A stretch of DNA of 7,359 nucleotides from JBCBSP01 sp964550935 (GTDB lineage Bacteria > Pseudomonadota > Alphaproteobacteria > Caulobacterales > Maricaulaceae): the NCBI GenBank assembly GCA_964550935.1, contig CAZKBB010000085.1, forward strand, positions 1 through 7,359, written 5' to 3'. The translations under genes and the position numbers were made by a program. Of this stretch, positions 1-7,359 are shown piece by piece. A model generated the notes under the pieces. That model was not told where the DNA came from. It ran no database searches and was given only the letters and a program-made list of their open reading frames with translations. The number at the start of each line of letters is the position of its first letter. Position 1 is the stretch's first letter.

Positions 1-1977
<1,977 letters not shown>

Positions 1978-1980
1978 CGC

Positions 1981-2556
1981 CTAGATCAGGCCCTTCGATT
2001 TCAGATTGGCGATGTAGTAGGCGCGAAGCTCCCGGTTGACCCCGGCCAGCTCGCGCGACCATTTCAGTGCGCGGTCGGGATCGTCCACTTTCGCCTCGCG
2101 TGCGAAGGCCGCCAGGGCGGCGTCCTCGCGCTTCAGCGGCGCGGCGAGCGCGGAGAGCACGCGTTCAGAGCCTTTCAGGTCGTCCGCCGCGACGATCCGG
2201 GCCAGATCCTCGTCGCGAAACGCCGCATCGGACACCGCGCGATGAAGCGACAGCCAGGCCGTCACGCATGCCGCGCCGGGCGCGCCCGGAGAGGGCAACG
2301 TCGCCTTGAAGGTCTGCGCCTCGTGCTGGGCGAGCATGGCGTGCTTGACCAGTTGAAGAAGGTTGGAGTGCTTCGAGACGTTAGCGTTCAGCGTCTGCAT
2401 GAAGCCCAGATGCACGCGCTTCAGCTCGACCCAGGCGGCGACGCGCTGCACGCCCGACAGGTCTTCGGCGTAGACCCGGCGCTCGCCTTTGGCCAGCTTC
2501 CAGGCCGCCTCCGCGCCGCGCTTCAACGCCGATCCGCCTGGAATGCCGTGGTTCAC
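1981..2556 (-). CDS. Hypothetical protein, about 191 aa, soluble and probably helical
   Basis: I do not recognise this protein's family. The chosen start is the GTG at 2556-2554, because a GGAGG lies six bases upstream of it. A TTG further upstream at 2610 would add 18 residues, rich in arginine and proline, without ribosome-binding support. The protein opens with VNHGIPGGSALKRG and ends in KSKGLI. It has no signal peptide and no hydrophobic stretch long enough for a membrane segment. It is rich in alanine, leucine and alternating charge, as expected of a helical bundle. The most distinctive part is the segment at about residues 42-79, with WVELKRVHLGF, KHSNLLQLVKHAM and AQHE, which contains several histidines. 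Base composition matches the neighbours, and the coding frame runs without interruption, so it looks like a real gene. It is the last gene of the - strand row, 143 bp downstream of the MgtC-family gene and three bases from the purL stop. Function cannot be assigned. Confidence 0.8.
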   Translation of the reverse strand: MNHGIPGGSALKRGAEAAWKLAKGERRVYAEDLSGVQRVAAWVELKRVHLGFMQTLNANVSKHSNLLQLVKHAMLAQHEAQTFKATLPSPGAPGAACVTAWLSLHRAVSDAAFRDEDLARIVAADDLKGSERVLSALAAPLKREDAALAAFAREAKVDDPDRALKWSRELAGVNRELRAYYIANLKSKGLI

Positions 2557-2699
2557 ACGATCCCTCCGCCTCGCCGCACGTCCGGCGTCCGGCGGGCACG
2601 ATCGGCTCAAGCTGTTGAAAAAGCGTGTCCCTATCTGCAGATCGCGGCTCAGGAGCCGTAACAGCCCCAGCGCGCGACCTTGCTCGGCGCGGCGAGGCC
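2557..2699 (-). other. Intergenic region between MgtC-family gene and hypothetical gene, with two small dyads
   Basis: This is the longest non-coding stretch of the window at 143 bp, and the only place where a separate promoter for the downstream gene would fit. It contains a perfect 10-bp palindrome ATCTGCAGAT at 2633-2642. It also contains a six-base-stem dyad, CGGCTC at 2645-2650 and GAGCCG at 2653-2658, separated by two bases. A short run of five A on the + strand (T on the - strand) lies at 2618-2622, about 20 bases beyond the palindromes in the direction of transcription. I could not find a convincing -35/-10 pair or a classical stem plus T-run terminator, so any regulatory role is conjecture. 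Confidence 0.45.
2563..2567 (-). promoter_or_regulatory. Ribosome-binding site deciding the GTG start of the hypothetical gene
   Basis: On the - strand this reads GGAGG, followed by a six-base spacer (GATCGT) and the GTG at 2556-2554. This is a near-ideal Shine-Dalgarno arrangement, and it is the main reason for preferring the GTG over the upstream TTG at 2610. Confidence 0.75.
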
Positions 2700-3239
2700 C
2701 TAGCGTTCCCCCGAGTTGTCGGGGTCGCTGCGCGGGTCCGGCTTAAACACCTGGTCTTCGAACCAGCCGATCGCGACGAGGATAATGACCGCGAGCGCGA
2801 CCGCCGCGCCGGCGAGATCGAAGGCGCCGACGCCGCACGCGACGCCGGCCGCGCCCGCAAGCCACAGGGCCGCCGCCGTCGTTACGCCGCGCACCGTGTG
2901 GCGGGCGCGGATCACGCTGCCGGCCGCGATGAAGGCGACGCCGGCGGTGACCGCTTCGATGACGCGTATGGGATCGGCCCGCGCGGCGTCACCGGCGGCG
3001 TCGGCCATGAAGGCCAGGCGCAAGGCGGTCAGCGTGAACAGACAGGCGGCCAGGCTGACCAGCATGTTGGTGCGAAGGCCGGCGGCGCGCTGGGATTGCT
3101 CACGGTCGAGCCCGATGACCGCGCCCGCGATCGCCGCCAGCCCCATGCGCAGCAGGACGTCGGCGAAGCCGGCGGGCGAGGCGGTGGATGAAACAAGGCC
3201 GTCGAGGATGATGCGCCTTTCGTCATTTGCCTGACACAA
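2700..3239 (-). CDS. MgtC/SapB-family inner-membrane protein
   Basis: This is a small integral membrane protein of the MgtC/SapB family, whose better-known members are linked to low-magnesium adaptation and modulation of transporters or ATPases; the role of this one is unknown. Family signatures are visible in order: GLDREQ (43-48), AGLRTNMLVSLAACLF (53-68), TAGVAFIAAGSVIR (98-111) and VRGVTTAAALWLAGAAG (116-132). About five hydrophobic segments are apparent, near residues 27-45, 58-78, 93-110, 117-137 and 139-160. The protein stops soon after the membrane domain (179 residues in all), so it lacks the long cytosolic C-terminal domain of Salmonella-type MgtC and is the short SapB-like form. 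The start is uncertain: the only usable in-frame start before the first membrane segment is a TTG at 3239, with no clear Shine-Dalgarno, while the next in-frame ATG (codon 32) is inside the first segment. It follows purB by 39 bp on the same strand and is probably co-transcribed with it. Confidence 0.88.
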   Translation of the reverse strand: MCQANDERRIILDGLVSSTASPAGFADVLLRMGLAAIAGAVIGLDREQSQRAAGLRTNMLVSLAACLFTLTALRLAFMADAAGDAARADPIRVIEAVTAGVAFIAAGSVIRARHTVRGVTTAAALWLAGAAGVACGVGAFDLAGAAVALAVIILVAIGWFEDQVFKPDPRSDPDNSGER

Positions 3240-3278
3240 ACGATGAACGGGCGCGGCGTGCGCGATGTTCCGGCCGGC

Positions 3279-4580
3279 TCAGCCGGGGAAGACCCGCGCG
3301 AAGATCGTGTCGACGTGCTTCAGGTGATAGGCCTCGTCGAAGCAGGCCTCGATCTGCGCCTCGGACATCAGCGCGGCCACGTCCGCGTCGGCCTTCAGGT
3401 GCTCGACCAGCAGCCCGCCCTCATCCCAGGTCTTCATGCCGTTGCGCTGCACCAGGCGATAGGCGTCCTCGCGCGAGGCGCCGGCCTGGGTCAGGGCGAG
3501 CAGCACGCGCTGGGAGTTGTGGATGCCGCCATAGGCCTCGAGATTCTCCCGGCAGCGATCAGCGTGCACGATCAGGCCCTCGACCATCGAGGCGGTGCGG
3601 TGCAGGGCGAAGTCCAGATGCACCGTCGCGTCCGGCCCGATCCCGCGCTCCACGCTGGAGTGGGAGATGTCGCGCTCATGCCAAAGGGCGACGTTCTCCA
3701 TCGCCGGGGTCACGGCCGAACGCACGAGGCGCGCCAGCCCGGTCAGGTTCTCCGTCAGGATCGGATTGCGTTTGTGCGGCATGGCCGAAGAGCCCTTCTG
3801 GCCCTTGGAGAAGTATTCCTGCGCCTCGCGCACTTCAGAGCGCTGGAGATGGCGCACTTCGACGGCCAGGTTCTCGATCGCGCACGCGACGAGCCCCAGC
3901 GCGGCGAAGAACTCCGCGTGGCGGTCGCGCGGGATGACCTGGGTGGAGATCGGCTCAGCGGTCAGGCCCAGCTTCTCGGCCACGTGCGCCTCGACCTCAG
4001 GCGAGACGTTGGCGAACGTGCCCACGGCGCCTGAGATCGCGCAGGTCGCGACGGCTTCTCTCGCGCGCACCAGTCGCTCCCGGCCGCGGGCGAACTCGGC
4101 GTAGAAGCGCGCGAACTTCAGCCCCATCGTCGTCGGCTCGGCGTGGATGCCATGGCTGCGCCCGATGCAGACCGTCTCCTTGTGCTCCATCGCACGCGAC
4201 TTCAGCGCGTCGAGCACGCGGTCCATTCCGGTGAGCAACAGGTCGGCGGCGCGCGTCAGCTGCACCGCGAAGCAGGTGTCGAGCACGTCAGAGGAGGTCA
4301 GCCCCTGGTGCACGAAGCGCGCATCCTCGCCGACGATTTCAGCCAGATGGGTCAGAAAGGCGATGACGTCGTGCTTCACCTCGCGCTCGATCGCGTCGAT
4401 GCGTTCGACGTCGAACTCCGCGTCCCTGGCCTTCCAGACAGCCTTGGCCGCGGCCTCGGGGACCACGCCCAGCTCGGCGAGCTTGTCGGTGGCGTGGGCC
4501 TCGATCTCGAACCAGATGCGGTATTTCGACCGGGGCGACCAGATATCGGCCATTTCAGGCCGTGTGTAGCGCGGGATCAT
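3279..4580 (-). CDS. purB: Adenylosuccinate lyase PurB
   Basis: This cytosolic lyase of the fumarase/aspartase superfamily acts twice in purine synthesis, converting SAICAR to AICAR and adenylosuccinate to AMP, each with release of fumarate. The product is 433 residues, close to the 431 of the Bacillus subtilis enzyme, so it is full length. The conserved regions are present: HDVIAF (70-75), TSSDVLDT (95-102), GRSHGIHAEPTTMG (140-153, with the active-site histidines) and the superfamily signature loop GSSAMPHKRNP (263-273, with the catalytic serine pair). The ATG at 4580-4578 overlaps the stop codon of the upstream lipoprotein gene in an ATGA arrangement. There is no good Shine-Dalgarno of its own, so translation is probably coupled to that gene. 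It begins MIPRYTRPEM, the usual N-terminus of this family, which supports the start. The MgtC-family gene follows after 39 bp. No truncation or missing key residue was noticed. Confidence 0.97.
   Translation of the reverse strand: MIPRYTRPEMADIWSPRSKYRIWFEIEAHATDKLAELGVVPEAAAKAVWKARDAEFDVERIDAIEREVKHDVIAFLTHLAEIVGEDARFVHQGLTSSDVLDTCFAVQLTRAADLLLTGMDRVLDALKSRAMEHKETVCIGRSHGIHAEPTTMGLKFARFYAEFARGRERLVRAREAVATCAISGAVGTFANVSPEVEAHVAEKLGLTAEPISTQVIPRDRHAEFFAALGLVACAIENLAVEVRHLQRSEVREAQEYFSKGQKGSSAMPHKRNPILTENLTGLARLVRSAVTPAMENVALWHERDISHSSVERGIGPDATVHLDFALHRTASMVEGLIVHADRCRENLEAYGGIHNSQRVLLALTQAGASREDAYRLVQRNGMKTWDEGGLLVEHLKADADVAALMSEAQIEACFDEAYHLKHVDTIFARVFPG
4577..4580 (-). other. ATGA stop-start overlap coupling the Rid-like lipoprotein gene to purB
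   Basis: On the - strand the four bases read ATGA: the ATG opens purB and the TGA closes the lipoprotein gene. The purB start has no obvious Shine-Dalgarno in the preceding bases (GACGCTCC directly before ATG), which favours reinitiation by ribosomes finishing the upstream gene. Confidence 0.8.
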
Positions 4581-5131
4581 GGAGCGTCGGTCTCGTCGGG
4601 AGCGTCGGAAGGGGCGGGGCGTGTCGCGGTTGCGTCGACGGCGACGCGCACGCCTTCGCCGGGCAGGGCGGCGACGCCGATCAGGGCGCGCGCCGGCGCG
4701 CCGGGATTGAGCGGGGTGTCGAAGGCGCGGCGCAGGGCGCGGCCGACGCCGGCCTCGTCGATCGCGCCGTCTTCGCCGGGAAGGACATGGATCGTGAGGT
4801 GGACGACATCACCGCGCGTCAGGCCGGCGGCTTCGAGGCGTTCGTCGAGCATGCGCAGCGCCGCGCCGGTCTGGCTCTCCACATCGCCGAGCGCGGGCGC
4901 GTCCGGACCGGAGGGCGCTGAGACCTGGCTGAAGCGGACAAGCCCTGAGGCGGTCTCGCGCCAGGGCGAGGCCGGGCCGGCCGCGTCGCGTACGATGTCG
5001 GCGGACGGCGGGGCTTCGCGGCTCGGCGCGGGCGCTTCGGCGCTCTGGTCCGCGCCGCCGCACGCAGCAAGGAGCGAGGCGGCGATGAGCGAGACGGCGG
5101 CGATGGCGGCGGGGCGCGCGGCGCGCGACAT
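4577..5131 (-). CDS. Putative lipoprotein with Rid/YjgF-like domain
   Basis: The 184-residue product has a clear lipoprotein signal: a positively charged start (MSRAARP), a hydrophobic core, and a lipobox LAAC at 21-24 followed by GG. There is no aspartate at +2, so the outer membrane is the likelier destination. A linker rich in Ala, Pro, Ser and Glu runs to about residue 55. Residues about 62-170 resemble the Rid (YjgF/YER057c/UK114) fold, with the run QTGAALRMLDERLEAAGL, then GDVVHLTIHV, then PARALIGVAALPG, then VRVAVDATA. Compared from memory with E. coli RidA, the substrate-binding Arg105 matches R148, but Glu120 falls on an alanine (A164) and Gly31 appears unmatched. RidA-type enamine/imine deamination is therefore doubtful. 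The start ATG has GGAGG five bases upstream. The gene sits 37 bp after the MFS gene and overlaps purB by four bases. Substrate and role are unknown; the Rid call rests on pattern and length, not on a search. Confidence 0.82.
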   Translation of the reverse strand: MSRAARPAAIAAVSLIAASLLAACGGADQSAEAPAPSREAPPSADIVRDAAGPASPWRETASGLVRFSQVSAPSGPDAPALGDVESQTGAALRMLDERLEAAGLTRGDVVHLTIHVLPGEDGAIDEAGVGRALRRAFDTPLNPGAPARALIGVAALPGEGVRVAVDATATRPAPSDAPDETDAP

Positions 5132-5136
5132 GGCGG

Positions 5137-5141
5137 CCTCC
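5137..5141 (-). promoter_or_regulatory. Ribosome-binding site of the Rid-like lipoprotein gene
   Basis: On the - strand this reads GGAGG with a five-base spacer (CCGCC) before the ATG at 5131-5129. It fixes the start so that the signal peptide and lipobox fall at the expected distance from the N-terminus. It may also serve purB through the ATGA overlap. Confidence 0.75.
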
Positions 5142-5168
5142 GGGCTAGCGGGAAGCGCGGAACACGCC

Positions 5169-6470
5169 CTAAACCGTGCGGGGCGTCAAGGCCCGCCGCG
5201 CGCTGTCGCCGGGCAGAGTGCGCGCCGCAGCCAGAAAGAAGCCGCCCGCCAGCGCGTAGGCGACGGCTGCGCACACCATCGCGACGCGCAGCGCCTCGGC
5301 CGCGCCGTGCTCCGGCGTCAGGGCGTGCGAGATTGCGCCCACGGCCAGCGGGCCGAGGCCGAAGCCTACCAGATTGTTGAAGAAGGCCATGATCGCGGCG
5401 ACCAGCGCGCGTGTGTGCGGCGTGGCGAGGTTCTGCGCCGCGGCGAGTGCGGGCGCGATCCACATGAAGTTAAGCAGCACCGGGATGGAGATCAGCGCGA
5501 TTGAGGCGCGCCCGCCCTCCACCAGCGCGCTCGCGATCAGGAAGGGCGCGGCCACGACGATCGCCGCGCCCGGGATCAGGCCGTAGGCCGCGGGCGACTT
5601 CACGCCGTAGCGGTCCGCCAGCACGCCGCCCATCAGGCTGCCCGCCACGCCCAGCACCAGCGTTGGCGCGAACATCGTCGCGATCTGCATCTCGGTGAGG
5701 CCCTGTGAGCGCTGCAGGAAGGACGGCGCCCAGTGGAAGAAGCCGTAGCCGGCGAAGGAGACCGCCGCCGCGCCGAAGGTGATCCAGCGAAGGCTGGGCG
5801 TCGACCAGACGATACGCAGGGCGTCGAGCGGGCGCGGGGCGGGCGCGTTCGCGTCAGGCGTGGGATCGAGCCGGCCGCGTTCAGGCTCGCGCACCCGCCA
5901 CAGAATCATGAGCGACAGCATCAGTCCGGGCGCGCCGAGCAGAATAAAGGCCCAGCGCCAGCCGAGCACGGCCGCGATCGCCGCGCCGGCCGCCGCCCCG
6001 GCGGCGAGGCCGAGCGGGGCGCCGATGGAGAACAGCCCCAGCGCGAGCCCGCGCTTTTCCGGCTCGAAATAATCAGACAGCACCGAGTAGGACGGCGAGA
6101 CGCCCCCGGCTTCGCCGACCGCCACGCCGACGCGCGCCAGCGCCATGGTGACGAAGCCGCCGGCGAGCCCGCACAGCGCTGTGAACCCGCTCCACGCCGC
6201 GCACGAGGCCGCGATGACGCGCACGCGATGGGTCCGGTCGGCGAGATAGGCGATGGGCAGGCCCGCAATGGCGTAGAAGACGGCGAACATCGTCCCGCCA
6301 AGCAGGCCCAGCTGCAGATCGTTGAAGCCCAGATCGGCGCGGATCTGCTCCTGCAGGACCGAGAAGATCTGCCGGTCCAGGAAGTTCAGCAAATAGGTCG
6401 CGAGCAGGAGTGAAAGCACCGTCCAGCGATAGGACGGCGCGTCGGCGCCGGCGTCGGCGGTGCGGTTCAT
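5169..6470 (-). CDS. Major facilitator superfamily transporter, spinster-like
   Basis: This is a 433-residue inner-membrane secondary transporter of the major facilitator superfamily with about twelve hydrophobic segments in two halves, separated by a polar loop at about residues 193-215. Features typical of the spinster-like branch are LNFLDRQ in the first membrane segment (28-34), a degenerate motif A ending AYLADR (74-79), RVGVAVGEAGG followed by SPSYSVLSDYF (113-135), a second motif-A-like stretch GGVLADRYG (281-289), and FNNLVGFGLGPLAVG near the C-terminus (364-378). Family members move a range of substrates, including lipids and organic anions; the sequence does not show which one here. 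The ATG start has AAAGGA at 6481-6486, ten bases upstream, a slightly long but usable spacing. The gene lies 39 bp after thrC and 37 bp before the lipoprotein gene on the same strand, so an operon is likely. It appears intact. Confidence 0.93.
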   Translation of the reverse strand: MNRTADAGADAPSYRWTVLSLLLATYLLNFLDRQIFSVLQEQIRADLGFNDLQLGLLGGTMFAVFYAIAGLPIAYLADRTHRVRVIAASCAAWSGFTALCGLAGGFVTMALARVGVAVGEAGGVSPSYSVLSDYFEPEKRGLALGLFSIGAPLGLAAGAAAGAAIAAVLGWRWAFILLGAPGLMLSLMILWRVREPERGRLDPTPDANAPAPRPLDALRIVWSTPSLRWITFGAAAVSFAGYGFFHWAPSFLQRSQGLTEMQIATMFAPTLVLGVAGSLMGGVLADRYGVKSPAAYGLIPGAAIVVAAPFLIASALVEGGRASIALISIPVLLNFMWIAPALAAAQNLATPHTRALVAAIMAFFNNLVGFGLGPLAVGAISHALTPEHGAAEALRVAMVCAAVAYALAGGFFLAAARTLPGDSARRALTPRTV

Positions 6471-6480
6471 GGGCGCGGCG

Positions 6481-6486
6481 TCCTTT
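6481..6486 (-). promoter_or_regulatory. Probable ribosome-binding site of the MFS gene
   Basis: On the - strand this reads AAAGGA with a ten-base spacer to the ATG at 6470-6468. The spacing is at the long end of the usual range, so support is moderate. Confidence 0.5.
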
Positions 6487-6509
6487 CCCGTGGCGGCGGC
6501 TGGCGGGCT

Positions 6510-7359
6510 CTAGCGCGCTAGGATTGTGTCGGCGCTGAGCGGGGCGTCGAGGTCGACCGTTCCGGCCTTGTCGGGCAGAGGGTATTTCAAACCTGTTCCA
6601 CAATTGAAAAGAACGATTTCAGCGTCCGGCGCGAGGCGTCCGTCCCCGATCGCCTTTCGCGCTGCAGCCAGCGTGGCCGCGCCCTCAGGACACAGGAGCA
6701 GGCCGTCGGCGCGCCCGCACAGATCGCGCGCGCGCTCGATCTCGCCGTCCGAGACCGCCAACGCGAAGCCCTCTGATTCGCGCACCGCCTGCAGGATCAG
6801 GAAATCGCCGATGGCCTTGGGCACGCGGATGCCCGCGGCCACGGTGGAGGCGTCGATCCATTCCTCTGCGTGGCGGCGGCCCTGCTCGTAGGCCTTCACC
6901 ATGGGGGCGCAGCCCTCGGCCTGGACCGCGATCATCTTGGGGCGCTCAGACCCGATCCAGCCCAGCGCCTCCATCTCGTCGAAGGCCTTCCACATGCCGA
7001 TCAGGCCGGTGCCCCCGCCGGTGGGGTAGAAGATCGCGTCGGGCAGTCGCCAGCCCCACTGGGCGGCAAGCTCCAGGCCCATCGTTTTCTTGCCTTCCAG
7101 CCGGTAGGGTTCTTTCAGCGTCGAGACGTCGAACCAGCCCTCTTCCTTCGCGCGCTCGGCCAGCAACTTGCCGCAGTCGTCGATATAGCCGTCGACCTCG
7201 ACAACCTCGGCGCCGCACAACCGCGTCTCGTCGACATTCATGCGCGGCGTTTCGGCCGGGCAGTAGACCAGCGACCTGATACCCGCGCGGGTGGCATAGG
7301 CCGCCAGGGCCGCACCCGCGTTGCCGTTGGACGGCATGCACAGCTTTTTCAATCCAGAC
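6510..7359 (-). CDS. thrC: Threonine synthase, C-terminal part, start beyond the window
   Basis: This is the C-terminal two-thirds or so of a PLP-dependent threonine synthase, the cytosolic enzyme that turns O-phosphohomoserine into threonine. About 282 residues are visible and the frame is open to the right edge; the TTG at 7352 is inside a conserved region and is not the start. Family features, counted from the first full codon at 7358, are PSNGN at 9-13 (asparagine loop facing the cofactor), a segment rich in basic residues ending EGKKTMGLEL, the phosphate-binding glycine loop GGGTG (114-118), TVAAGIRVPKAIGDFLI, CPEGAAT and the C-terminal FNCGTGLKYPLP. The lysine that binds PLP lies in the missing N-terminal part. 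Related fold-type II enzymes such as threonine dehydratase or cysteate synthase are alternatives, but the VPKAIGDFLI and GTGLKYP segments favour threonine synthase. The MFS gene follows 39 bp downstream. Confidence 0.93.
   Translation of the reverse strand, partial: SGLKKLCMPSNGNAGAALAAYATRAGIRSLVYCPAETPRMNVDETRLCGAEVVEVDGYIDDCGKLLAERAKEEGWFDVSTLKEPYRLEGKKTMGLELAAQWGWRLPDAIFYPTGGGTGLIGMWKAFDEMEALGWIGSERPKMIAVQAEGCAPMVKAYEQGRRHAEEWIDASTVAAGIRVPKAIGDFLILQAVRESEGFALAVSDGEIERARDLCGRADGLLLCPEGAATLAAARKAIGDGRLAPDAEIVLFNCGTGLKYPLPDKAGTVDLDAPLSADTILAR

Noticed and set aside
2614..2640. TTGAAA on the + strand at 2614-2619 as a promoter -35 box
   Set aside because: No acceptable -10 element lies at the right distance, and no + strand gene follows it.
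2242..3234. + strand open frames across the hypothetical and MgtC-family genes
   Set aside because: The - strand products show family motifs or a strong ribosome-binding site; the + strand products are low-complexity and cross gene boundaries.
3272..3286. Possible terminator hairpin at the end of purB (CCGGCT-C-AGCCGG)
   Set aside because: The dyad has almost no loop and includes the purB stop codon, there is no T-run after it, and the next gene is only 39 bp on, so termination here is unlikely.
3227..4104. Overlapping + strand open frames opposite purB
   Set aside because: Composition is dominated by Arg, Pro, Ala and Ser, there is no domain signal, and they lie fully inside purB, which is certain.
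4143..5504. A 453-codon open frame on the + strand opposite purB, the lipoprotein gene and the MFS gene
   Set aside because: It spans three well-supported genes on the other strand, its product is low-complexity and rich in Arg, Ala and Gly, and it has no recognisable domain. It is the usual antisense shadow of high-G+C coding DNA.

Overview
The window is a densely packed bacterial chromosomal segment with high G+C and strong GC bias at third codon positions. The gene set fits an alphaproteobacterium. That placement is an inference from overall protein character and base composition and should be held loosely. Seven protein genes are visible. I see no rRNA, tRNA, CRISPR array, insertion sequence or prophage signal.

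Layout: from the left edge to 1977 the + strand carries the C-terminal nine-tenths or so of purL (large subunit of phosphoribosylformylglycinamidine synthase), whose start lies outside the window. Everything from 1981 to the right edge is on the - strand. Read in the direction of transcription (right to left) the genes are: the C-terminal part of threonine synthase (thrC, start outside the window), an MFS transporter of the spinster-like type, a small lipoprotein with a Rid/YjgF-type domain, purB (adenylosuccinate lyase), an MgtC/SapB-family membrane protein, and an unrecognised soluble protein of about 191 residues. Gaps between the first five are 39 and 37 bp, then a 4-bp ATGA overlap, then 39 bp, so they are plausibly one transcription unit. 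A 143-bp gap separates the last gene, which has its own good Shine-Dalgarno and may have its own promoter. purL and this last gene converge with only three bases between their stop codons.

How the genes work together: purL and purB both serve de novo purine synthesis (FGAR to FGAM; SAICAR to AICAR and adenylosuccinate to AMP), but they are divergently organised and not in one operon. thrC ends threonine synthesis. The transporter, the MgtC-like protein and the Rid-like lipoprotein are envelope proteins of unknown substrate. Most of the window is ordinary housekeeping DNA. The part most worth a second look is the Rid-domain lipoprotein: it carries a lipobox, keeps the Rid substrate-binding arginine, appears to lack the glutamate used by RidA for deamination, and is translationally coupled to purB.
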